Source of the DNA: a bacterium
GTDB taxonomy: Bacteria > SZUA-79 > Acidulodesulfobacterales > Acidulodesulfobacteraceae
Assembly: GCA_021795355.1 (NCBI GenBank)
Contig: JAJYPL010000001.1
Location: 62,001 to 126,000 of the forward strand
Direction of reading: 5' to 3'
DNA length: 64,000 bases
The notes below the pieces were generated by a model. It was not told the DNA's origin. It did not search any database and saw only the letters and a program-made list of their open reading frames with translations. Shown in pieces: positions 7,765 to 14,803 of this stretch (the first letter of the stretch is position 1; the number at the start of each line of letters is the position of its first letter). A program made the position numbers and the translations under genes.

Positions 7765-9345
7765 ATGCAAATAAAAAATAATAAAGATAACAAGGGCAGC
7801 TTAATAGCCCACAGGCTTATGAATCGGATAAAAAATAAAATCATTTACGTCCTCGGAACTGTATTTTTTGTTATAGCTTTAATATTTGCCGTTTCGATAT
7901 GGCGTTTCGGACTTATTCCCTTAAAAGATTATACCGTTGCAAATATAAAACTCCATTCAAAATTTATGGATATAGACGAAAATTTAGATTTGATTAGCAG
8001 AAAGATGTTTTTAATTGTATATTATGAAAAAGCTAAACCGTTAAATTACCGGAATAAATTAAGGCAGACTCTAAACAAAACAGAAATACTCGTAAAAAAA
8101 ATAGATTCAGGATATAAAAATACCGGCACATTTATTAAAAAAACAGCGCCGTATGCTAATTACGACCCCAAAATCGTAAAAATATTTGAAAAATCTTATT
8201 TCCAATGGAAAACTATAGACAGGCCTATATTTGAAATATTTATAAAAAATTCAGGATACATTTCTACAAGAACTATTTACGGATCTTTTTCATCGTACAA
8301 TCGGTCATTAAATTATTTGATTCTGCCGTTAAAAACGCTTGTCAAAAATTTGCCGTATTTTGAACATATTTTTAATATTTACTTTTTAACGTTTACTATT
8401 GGAACCGTTGTTATCGTTATCCTTGGGATTTTACTCGCGTATTATCTTGATAAATTCTTTAAAGCCGTAAGAGAGTCGGAGGAATTGTTCAGGACATTAG
8501 TGGATAATATGCCGGAGGGGCTTGATATGCATACTGAAAAATTTATATACGCTAATCCCGCATTGCAGGAAAAATTAGGCTATTCCGAAGAAGAATTAAA
8601 AAATATGTTTTTCTGGGATATATTAGCCGAAGAACATAAAGAAACCGCAAAAGATGCTATTAAAAAAGGTCTTGCCGATATTGATTACAAGCATTACGTC
8701 ACGTTTAAAGCATTTAAAAAAACCGGCGAAGAACTATGGATGTATATTTATGCCGGTTCGGCAATATATAAGGGGAAAAGAGTGCGTATCGCAACTTTTA
8801 CCGATATTACCGAATTAATAGGCTTAAGGAAAGAGCTTGAACAAGAAAAAGAATTATATAAAAATATTTCCGAGAAAGACGACCTTACCGGCATCTTTAA
8901 CAGAAGGAAGTTCGAAAGTTCGCTTAAAGATTTGATAAAATTGGCTTCCAGATATAAAAGGCCGCTTTCTTTAGTAATGTTCGACATAGACAGGTTTAAA
9001 GAGGTAAACGATAATTTCGGCCATCAGGCCGGCGATTCCGTTCTCCGCGAATTAACCGGACTCGTCGGAACAGCTCTGAGGGATACCGACATCTTTGCAA
9101 GATACGGAGGGGAGGAGTTTATGGTCATAATGCCGGAAACGGATATCAACGATGCGGAAAATATTGCCGAAAGAATAAGAAAGACGGTTGGAAACCATAT
9201 ATTTAAATATGCAGCTGTGGTAAATATAAGTATCGGAGTCAGCCGGTATGCGGACGGCGAAGATGCCGGCAAGTTTATAAAAAGGGTTGACGGCGCTCTG
9301 TATAAGGCTAAACAGGCCGGAAGGAACAGGGTCTATGTATCGTAG
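7765..9345 (+). CDS. Membrane-bound PAS-GGDEF diguanylate cyclase
   Basis: Makes c-di-GMP from two GTP at the inner membrane. The 526-residue protein has a TM helix (about 28-50), an extracytoplasmic helical domain (about 55-205) with FEKSYFQWKTI resembling the sensor of the preceding GGDEF-EAL gene, a second TM (about 208-230), PAS (about 235-355) and GGDEF (about 365-525). The catalytic signature RYGGEEF (about 448) and the inhibitory RxxD (RDTD, exactly five residues before it) are both intact, so the enzyme should be active and product-inhibited. It is driven by a poly-G promoter. Together the two genes look like an opposing synthase/hydrolase pair sensing a similar signal. Confidence 0.9.
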   Translation: MQIKNNKDNKGSLIAHRLMNRIKNKIIYVLGTVFFVIALIFAVSIWRFGLIPLKDYTVANIKLHSKFMDIDENLDLISRKMFLIVYYEKAKPLNYRNKLRQTLNKTEILVKKIDSGYKNTGTFIKKTAPYANYDPKIVKIFEKSYFQWKTIDRPIFEIFIKNSGYISTRTIYGSFSSYNRSLNYLILPLKTLVKNLPYFEHIFNIYFLTFTIGTVVIVILGILLAYYLDKFFKAVRESEELFRTLVDNMPEGLDMHTEKFIYANPALQEKLGYSEEELKNMFFWDILAEEHKETAKDAIKKGLADIDYKHYVTFKAFKKTGEELWMYIYAGSAIYKGKRVRIATFTDITELIGLRKELEQEKELYKNISEKDDLTGIFNRRKFESSLKDLIKLASRYKRPLSLVMFDIDRFKEVNDNFGHQAGDSVLRELTGLVGTALRDTDIFARYGGEEFMVIMPETDINDAENIAERIRKTVGNHIFKYAAVVNISIGVSRYADGEDAGKFIKRVDGALYKAKQAGRNRVYVS

Positions 9346-9348
9346 TTC

Positions 9349-9447
9349 TGCCGGTAATATTAAATATTTTTAAAGAAAAGGTGATTAGGATTCCATTAAA
9401 CTATTTCGGCGCGGGTTATTCTTCTTTATAAAATTTTAGAGTTTTTA
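9349..9447 (+). pseudogene. Decayed EAL-domain fragment
   Basis: Bases 9349-9427 closely match 7263-7340 inside the EAL domain of the upstream gene (shared TATTTTTAAAGAAAAGG and GGTTATTCTTCTTT). The match then jumps to the very end of that gene (AAATTTTAGAGTTTTTA, about 7583-7600). The copy has stop codons and an internal deletion of about 240 bp, so it is non-coding. It lies between the diguanylate cyclase gene and selC. Confidence 0.85.
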
Positions 9448-9452
9448 GTCGG

Positions 9453-9544
9453 CGGAAGCGTACGGGAATCGAACCCGCCTTGCCCTTTAGGGAGCAACTG
9501 TTGATTTGAAGTCAAAGGGGAGCACCAGCCCTCCAATCGCTTCC
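9453..9544 (-). tRNA. selC: tRNA-Sec (anticodon UCA)
   Basis: Read on the minus strand, the 92-nt sequence starts GGAAGCG and ends CGCTTCC plus discriminator G. It has a D arm with GGAG/CTCC pairing, an anticodon loop CTTCAAA (anticodon TCA), a long variable arm (TTGCTCCC/GGGCAA) and a T loop GGGTTCGATTCCCG. CCA is not encoded (CCG follows). This is a selenocysteine tRNA and implies SelA, SelB and SelD plus at least one selenoprotein elsewhere in the genome; none is in this window. Confidence 0.93.
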
Positions 9545-9643
9545 ATAATAATTATATCAATAAAATTATACATTATGCAAATACTTATTACGGACTTATT
9601 GCGGAGCATAAAATTAATGCTTGAAAATTATAAAAAATAACCT

Positions 9644-9672
9644 TTGAATATATTTTAAAATAATGATAAATT
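9644..9672 (+). promoter_or_regulatory. Promoter of tRNA-Ser
   Basis: TTGAAT (9644-9649), a 17-nt spacer and TAAATT (9667-9672) lie 13 nt upstream of the mature tRNA-Ser start. Each hexamer matches the sigma70 consensus at about four positions. Confidence 0.45.
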
Positions 9673-9685
9673 ATATATATGTAAC

Positions 9686-9775
9686 GGAGAGATGTCCGAG
9701 AGGCCGAAGGAGCATGACTGGAAATCATGTATAGATGCAAGTCTATCGAGGGTTCGAATCCCTCTCTCTCCGCCA
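9686..9775 (+). tRNA. tRNA-Ser (anticodon GGA)
   Basis: A 90-nt class II tRNA with encoded CCA. The acceptor pairs GGAGAGA with TCTCTCC, the anticodon stem ATGA/TCAT holds the loop CTGGAAA (anticodon GGA, reading UCC/UCU), a long variable arm follows (TATAGATGCAAGTCTATC), and the T arm is GAGGGTTCGAATCCCTC. Confidence 0.96.
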
Positions 9776-9827
9776 TATGTTCTTAATGTTTTGCAGTATA
9801 TAATTTATTCTAATATTGATTAAGGCA

Positions 9828-9856
9828 CATAGAGAGGGGTTCGAACCCTCGATAGC
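9828..9856 (-). repeat. Inverted partial copy of the tRNA-Ser T arm
   Basis: On the minus strand this reads CTATCGAGGGTTCGAACCC followed by CTCTCTATG, matching the 3' part of the neighbouring tRNA-Ser (9745-9770) except for one T-to-C change and loss of the acceptor end. No remaining tRNA body is recognisable. It could be an inverted att-like remnant, or pair with the tRNA precursor tail. Confidence 0.6.
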
Positions 9857-9907
9857 GCGGAGCGATATTTAATTAAACCTTTCGAAGAAAATAAGGAGGT
9901 GAATAAC

Positions 9908-10204
9908 ATGTTTGGTTTAGGCATCCCCGAGCTTTTAATTATTTTAGTAGTCGTTTTTTTAATTTTCGGAGTCGGCAAACTTCCTCAGATCGGAAGCGGT
10001 TTAGGAAAAGCTTTGAGAAATTTTAAAAACAGCGTTTCGGGAAAGGACGAAATAGACGTTACGCCGCAAAATTCCCAAAGCGAAGATGAAATAGCCGCGA
10101 AACCGAAAAGACGGCAGATAGCGGCTAAAACGACAGGAAAAACAAGTTCTAATTACGATGAATCCGCCGTTTCTAAGAGAAAAAAGACGGTTAAAAAAGC
10201 TTAA
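9908..10204 (+). CDS. tatA: Twin-arginine translocase subunit TatA/E
   Basis: Pore-forming subunit of the Tat system that exports folded proteins across the inner membrane. The product (98 residues) starts with a short TM helix ([22 protein letters not shown]) whose PELLI and FGxGKLP hinge are diagnostic, then an amphipathic helix ([15 protein letters not shown]) and a charged lysine-rich tail. Start ATG 9908 is chosen because AAGGAGGTGA lies 7 nt upstream; a GTG at 9899 sits inside that site. No tatB or tatC is adjacent. Confidence 0.93.
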   Translation: MFGLGIPELLIILVVVFLIFGVGKLPQIGSGLGKALRNFKNSVSGKDEIDVTPQNSQSEDEIAAKPKRRQIAAKTTGKTSSNYDESAVSKRKKTVKKA

Positions 10205-10215
10205 TTACGGTTTGA

Positions 10216-10923
10216 TTATTTTGTTATTCTGTAAAAGTGGCTTATTGTAATAGAGTAATTTTTTGAATTCGGATTAATGTCGAAAAATACCGCCATAAAT
10301 TTTACCGGATGGTTAGGCAGAATTTCTACGTCGGACATGTCGGCGCCGTCTTTGTTTTGCAGCGCCATATTTATAGACACGTTGGACATCTTTTTAAGTT
10401 TGTTTAAAGTTATGAAATTTCCGGCATATACGTGTTTTGTCAGCAGAACAATATTTTTTGTGCTGTAAAGTTTGCACGCCAGCTTAACATAGCTTACCGG
10501 AAACTTATTTTTATTTATCAGATAGCCCGTAATCAATAAATTATTTTCGGGAAGCGCTTCCGATTTGTAAACTAATGTTTTTAAACCGTATAATTTTATA
10601 TCGGTGTTGTTTCCGGGAAATATAATTTTAAATAAGTAATATGCCGATATTAATGCGGCGATAAAAACTATTATATAAATTATTTTTTTAAAACCGTCCT
10701 TGGCATCGTTTCTTTCGTATTCGCTATAATTTTCTGCGGAATTTGTTTTGCTTTCTTTCTTCGGCGCGGCTTTTTTTTTCGTGCTGCCGGGCTGGTTTTC
10801 TTCAAAAATAAAGTCGGATAAATCTTCTTTGTCTATTTTTCCAAGCGAAAACGGCTTATTAGATTCGTTATCTTTATGAAAAAGTTCGTCATCGCCGTCT
10901 TCGCCCAATTTCCATTTATCCAT
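10216..10923 (-). CDS. Membrane-anchored DUF3426-like protein
   Basis: 235 residues: an acidic, low-complexity N-terminus (about 1-75), one TM helix (about 80-100) and a C-terminal beta-rich domain of about 130 residues. The pattern LLITGYLINKNKFPVSYVKLACKLYS and FFDINPNSKNYSITI resembles the DUF3426 (FxLD-type) extracytoplasmic fold. The N-terminal zinc ribbon often fused to this domain is absent. Function unknown; convergent with tatA and separated from it by 11 nt. Confidence 0.6.
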   Translation of the reverse strand: MDKWKLGEDGDDELFHKDNESNKPFSLGKIDKEDLSDFIFEENQPGSTKKKAAPKKESKTNSAENYSEYERNDAKDGFKKIIYIIVFIAALISAYYLFKIIFPGNNTDIKLYGLKTLVYKSEALPENNLLITGYLINKNKFPVSYVKLACKLYSTKNIVLLTKHVYAGNFITLNKLKKMSNVSINMALQNKDGADMSDVEILPNHPVKFMAVFFDINPNSKNYSITISHFYRITK

Positions 10924-11033
10924 ATTATTTTAAATTCGACCTCTAATTTATGTTCGCCATATTAAACTTATTTTATATTTTATCATATAAACATTATATT
11001 TAAAATACAAAATACTCCGTATAATTTTTTCTA

Positions 11034-11063
11034 TTGACATAATAATATAAATTTTGTTAAAAT
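11034..11063 (+). promoter_or_regulatory. Strong sigma70-type promoter
   Basis: A perfect TTGACA (11034-11039) with 18-nt spacing to TAAAAT (11058-11063). The same TTGACA/TAAAAT pair occurs at 12544 (spacing 17) and on the minus strand at 39342 (spacing 18). Transcription would start near 11070 and meet the hairpin at 11092 almost immediately. Confidence 0.7.
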
Positions 11064-11091
11064 AAAAACAGTAATTCTTTTCTCCATTTTT

Positions 11092-11125
11092 CCCCCTGAT
11101 GTATGCCGAATATGTCAGGGGGTTT
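11092..11125 (+). terminator. Rho-independent-like hairpin just after a promoter
   Basis: CCCCCTGA (11092-11099) pairs with TCAGGGGG (11115-11122) around a 15-nt loop and is followed by TTTCTTG. It lies 22 nt downstream of the predicted start of transcription and 92 nt before the rfaE2 start, so it could end a very short RNA or attenuate rfaE2-dnaJ expression. Confidence 0.65.
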
Positions 11126-11216
11126 CTTGTTTGCATTAAGAGATAATCTGTTTAACAAATTTAACCTTGCAATTCTTTATTATATTATATAATTTAATAT
11201 TTTATATTAGAATTAT

Positions 11217-11690
11217 ATGGAATCTGTCAATATAATTATGCCTAAGGATATAAAAACAGAACTGTCGCGACTTAAAGCCGAATCCAAAAAAATTATATTT
11301 ACAAACGGATGTTTCGACATTATACATGCCGGACATATCAGCTATTTAAACGAGGCAAAAGCCTTGGGCGACGTACTGATTGTAGGATTAAACAGCGACG
11401 AATCGGTAAGGCGCTTAAAAGGCAAGAATAGACCTATAGTAAACGAACGGGACAGGGCATACGTCCTTGCAAATTTAAAACCCGTAGATTACGTCGTTTT
11501 GTTCGACGAAGATACGCCTTACGAACTTATAAAAGAGATAAAGCCGGACGTGCTGGTAAAAGGCGCCGACTATGAAGGAAAAAGCATCGCCGGAAGCGAT
11601 ATAGTCGAAGCCGGCGGAGGAAAAACGGTTTTGATAAATTTCGTCAAGGGCAAATCGACAAGCGAAATAATAAAGAAAATAAAAAAATAA
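11217..11690 (+). CDS. rfaE2: D-glycero-beta-D-manno-heptose 1-phosphate adenylyltransferase (HldE C-terminal type)
   Basis: Transfers a nucleotide to heptose 1-phosphate to build activated heptose for LPS inner core. The 157-residue cytidylyltransferase fold shows the nucleotide-binding [17 protein letters not shown] (HxGH motif), [47 protein letters not shown] and VKGADYEGK, all typical of the RfaE2/HldC class. The kinase half (RfaE1) is not fused and not in the window. No clear ribosome site precedes ATG 11217. A DnaJ-like gene follows after 33 nt. Confidence 0.9.
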   Translation: MESVNIIMPKDIKTELSRLKAESKKIIFTNGCFDIIHAGHISYLNEAKALGDVLIVGLNSDESVRRLKGKNRPIVNERDRAYVLANLKPVDYVVLFDEDTPYELIKEIKPDVLVKGADYEGKSIAGSDIVEAGGGKTVLINFVKGKSTSEIIKKIKK

Positions 11691-11723
11691 ATAAAATAAA
11701 AACTGCAATCGTCGAAAAGAACT

Positions 11724-12530
11724 ATGAAAGATTATTATGATATTCTCGGTTTGGACGAAAACGCAGGAGAATCTTTAATTAAAAACAGTTACAGAAAACT
11801 TGCATCCATATATCATCCGGATAAAAATCCTGAAAATCACGATAAATTTATAGATATAAACGAAGCATATAAAACCCTTTCCGACGACGTTTTAAGAAGT
11901 GCATACGACAAAGAGCTGAAAGATTATAAAGCTTTTAAGGCATCGCAATCTGAAAACAAAGCAAAACCCTACAGAACGAGGCTCAGAGACGGAGCCAACG
12001 TTAATTTGATTTTTGATTTTACTTACGATATAGAACAAAAATTTCAAGAAAACAAAAATATAAAAGAAGATTTAGGAAAGCGGGAATATTTTATAGATAA
12101 AATTATAGACGCAGAACGCTATATAAAATGTCCCTCCTGCAACGGCGAAGGTAAAGAGAGCGGAACTCTAAGCATGCCTTGTCCTGAATGCCGCGGAACA
12201 GGAAATATCAAAAATAAAAGTTCGGGAGTTATGGAATTATGCAGAAACTGCGACGGATACGGCGATATATTCTTGTATAAATGCAAAACATGCAAAGGCA
12301 TGGCCAGGATAAAAACTTCCGAAAAAATAAAATTGGACTTTTCCTTAAACAAACTTTTGAACGGCGGCGATAAAAACATAATAATCTTTGAAAATATGGG
12401 AGACGCCGGCGTTTTCGGCGGAAAAAACGGCAGCCTCAATATTACGGTTAAAATAGACGAAAAGGTCTTAAATAAAATTAATAAAACAGGTAGCGGTTTT
12501 TTAAACAAATTTTCGTTTTTTAAAAAATAA
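11724..12530 (+). CDS. Short DnaJ-like co-chaperone
   Basis: J domain (about residues 1-65) with the DnaK-contacting HPD in YHPDKNP, then four zinc-finger repeats of CxxCxGxG type (CPSCNGEG, CPECRGTG, CRNCDGYG, CKTCKGMA, about 133-195) and a short C-terminal substrate domain. It differs from canonical DnaJ (about 375 residues) in length (268), in lacking a Gly/Phe-rich linker and in having roughly half of the C-terminal beta domains. It is probably a specialised Hsp40 rather than the housekeeping DnaJ, though it could be the product of a C-terminal truncation. Likely in one unit with rfaE2. Confidence 0.82.
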   Translation: MKDYYDILGLDENAGESLIKNSYRKLASIYHPDKNPENHDKFIDINEAYKTLSDDVLRSAYDKELKDYKAFKASQSENKAKPYRTRLRDGANVNLIFDFTYDIEQKFQENKNIKEDLGKREYFIDKIIDAERYIKCPSCNGEGKESGTLSMPCPECRGTGNIKNKSSGVMELCRNCDGYGDIFLYKCKTCKGMARIKTSEKIKLDFSLNKLLNGGDKNIIIFENMGDAGVFGGKNGSLNITVKIDEKVLNKINKTGSGFLNKFSFFKK

Positions 12531-12543
12531 AATAAAATATTTA

Positions 12544-12572
12544 TTGACAATTAATTAATTTTTTCATAAAAT
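12544..12572 (+). promoter_or_regulatory. Sigma70-type promoter for the PAS-GGDEF gene
   Basis: TTGACA (12544-12549), 17-nt spacer, TAAAAT (12567-12572), in the AT-rich gap after the DnaJ-like gene. The predicted leader to ATG 12661 is about 80 nt. Confidence 0.65.
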
Positions 12573-12660
12573 TCAAATAACTTATTTATTATTATAATTA
12601 ATTAATTTTTTAATTTAATTTAATAATGTATTGATTTCAATACTGGATTGGAGAGGTTTT

Positions 12661-13659
12661 ATGGTCGGAGCAGAATTTCAAGACAAAAATTTAGATAAAA
12701 ATTTAGAACAGGATATACTTAAAAACGTCGAGATTAAAAATCTTCTTAATTCTTTAGAAGAAGGAGCGTTTGTGGTAGATAAAGAAGAAAATCTGGTTTT
12801 TTATAACGATGCCGCTCCGATTCTACTAAAAATAAATTTAAATGAATTTTTATATAAAAATATAAAACATATTTATTATTTTGAAAATCTGTTTAAAAAC
12901 CAGTCGATTCCGGAATACATCAGAAACCTTGCTTCAGGGTGTAAAATATGCAATATATGTTATTTGGAAGGCAAAGACCATTATTTTGAAAACGAAAAAA
13001 TAGACTTGTTTAACGACTTAGGAGAAATAAAAGGCGCTTTATATTTAGTCAGGGATATAACTAAAGAAATACAGCTGGAAATGTCTTTATCGAACGAAGT
13101 TAAAACGGATAATCTTTCAGGATTATATAATTCAAGATTTTTTCGTGAAGAATTAGATAAAGAAATATCGAGATGCTCAAGATACGGACATGATTTATCT
13201 ATCTTATTTTTAGATATAAATAATTTTAAATACTTAAACGATACGCTTGGACATCAGGCGGGAGACGAAATTATAAGATTTACAGGAGAATCCTTAAAAA
13301 ATGCTATTAGAAAAAACGTAGATACCGCTTTTAGATACGGAGGCGACGAATTTACGGTTATATTGCCGAATACGCCGCCAAAAAGATCTACTATAGTGGC
13401 TAATAGAATTTTATTCAATTTTAACAACGGTTTTAAAGAAAAATTAAAAATGCTTATGTCGGATGAAAATTTTAACGAAAAATTATATAATTTTAATTTA
13501 AATAACGACGGAAAATCAAAAAAGATAGGGCTGTCTGTAGGAATATCCGGATTTAAAAAAGGAAAAAGGGCGGATGAAATAATAGAAGAAGCCGATATTG
13601 CAATGTATCGGGCAAAACGCGGAAACGGAAATCAAGTTTTCATTTACGGAGAACAATAA
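12661..13659 (+). CDS. Cytoplasmic PAS-GGDEF diguanylate cyclase
   Basis: A soluble 332-residue protein. Start ATG 12661 has GGAGAGG just upstream; an in-frame TTG at 12631 has none. The N-terminal PAS-like domain (about 15-130) contains CKICNICYLEG, whose three cysteines could bind metal or sense redox. The GGDEF domain has RYGGDEF (about residue 227) intact, so synthase activity is expected, but the RxxD inhibitory site is not preserved (RKNVD). An insertion of about 35 residues (KLKMLMSDENFNEKL region) separates the signature from the final LSVGISGF strand. Unlike the two at 5-9 kb, it has no TM segment. Confidence 0.87.
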   Translation: MVGAEFQDKNLDKNLEQDILKNVEIKNLLNSLEEGAFVVDKEENLVFYNDAAPILLKINLNEFLYKNIKHIYYFENLFKNQSIPEYIRNLASGCKICNICYLEGKDHYFENEKIDLFNDLGEIKGALYLVRDITKEIQLEMSLSNEVKTDNLSGLYNSRFFREELDKEISRCSRYGHDLSILFLDINNFKYLNDTLGHQAGDEIIRFTGESLKNAIRKNVDTAFRYGGDEFTVILPNTPPKRSTIVANRILFNFNNGFKEKLKMLMSDENFNEKLYNFNLNNDGKSKKIGLSVGISGFKKGKRADEIIEEADIAMYRAKRGNGNQVFIYGEQ

Positions 13660-13693
13660 AAACAAAACAGATATGCAATACCGATATAAAATA

Positions 13694-14761
13694 TTATAGA
13701 CGAAATACGATTATTAGTAGTACCGCCGTATAAACAAGCGCAATAATTATAGACGATACTTCCATTATCCTTATAGTTTCAATTATACTTTCAGCGTCCG
13801 GCTGATTGTAGTTTTCAAATCCTATAACCGGTCTTCTGCTTTCAACGCCGCCGTAATAATTTACGCCGCCTAATTTAATATTCAGGGCGCCTGCGGTAAC
13901 GGACTCAAGCTGTCCGCCGTTGGGACTGGGGTGATTTTTCCTGAATTTTATAAAGGATAATATGGCGGATTTATTTTTAAAATTATTTAAAGTAATACTT
14001 AAAATAAATATAGATAACATCATGAATAAAGCTGTTATTCTGAATGGTATAAAATTTAAAGCGTCGTCTAAGCGCGCAGAAAATTTACCGAATTTCTCAT
14101 ATTTTTTATTTTTGTATCCGACTATAGAGTCTAAAAGATTTGCAGTTTTGTAAATTACGGCAGATAAAACGCCGAAAAATATAATGAAATAAATCTGCAA
14201 AGATTTTACATCCGAATATTTTTTTGATGCCAGTAATCCTATTATTCCTCCTAAGGTAAAATAAAAAGCGACGGAGCCTATTCCGTCGCCCGTATTTTCC
14301 GAAACAGACTCGACGACGGCTCTTGAAATTTCCGACGGATTAAGGTTTTTGTTATCCCTGCCGGCAAGAGACGGGAGATTTTCTCTTGCTCCGTCTATAT
14401 CGCCGGTTTTAAGCATTTTATATATTTTTAAAGCTTCATGCCTTAATCCTCCGGCGGAAAGAAAAGAAGCAAGAATGTATAAGGAAAAGATAGAGAAGAG
14501 CGGGGGCGAAATATAAAATGTTATAAAGCCTGCCGCAGAAAATACCGCCGATATAACGAGAATAGTTATTACGTTAAAAAAAATACCTGATATAATTTTA
14601 TCGGAAAATGTATATAGCCGCATTTCTATATATAAGGCAATTCGTCCCATTATGTTCAGCGGATGCAGTTTATATTTTAAGAAGCCTGAATAAAATTCGA
14701 TTATAAATGCTAAAGGAAAAAAAAGACCAAGAATAATAAAGTTAAAAAACGAAGGCGGCAT
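13694..14761 (-). CDS. cbiB: Adenosylcobinamide-phosphate synthase CbiB
   Basis: Membrane enzyme joining adenosylcobyric acid to (R)-1-aminopropan-2-ol phosphate in cobalamin synthesis. The 355-residue sequence has several TM helices and the family motifs HPLNIMGR, AVVESVSENTGDGIGSVAFY, LLDSIVGYKNKKYEKFGKFSARLDD, HPSPNGGQLESVTAGAL and VNYYGG. It stands alone here with no B12 riboswitch nearby. Two radical SAM proteins in the window, one of the B12-binding class, give B12 a plausible use. Confidence 0.92.
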   Translation of the reverse strand: MPPSFFNFIILGLFFPLAFIIEFYSGFLKYKLHPLNIMGRIALYIEMRLYTFSDKIISGIFFNVITILVISAVFSAAGFITFYISPPLFSIFSLYILASFLSAGGLRHEALKIYKMLKTGDIDGARENLPSLAGRDNKNLNPSEISRAVVESVSENTGDGIGSVAFYFTLGGIIGLLASKKYSDVKSLQIYFIIFFGVLSAVIYKTANLLDSIVGYKNKKYEKFGKFSARLDDALNFIPFRITALFMMLSIFILSITLNNFKNKSAILSFIKFRKNHPSPNGGQLESVTAGALNIKLGGVNYYGGVESRRPVIGFENYNQPDAESIIETIRIMEVSSIIIALVYTAVLLIIVFRL

Positions 14762-14803
14762 TTGATTTTATTTTACAGTTTACATAATGTATCTTATGGG
14801 ACA

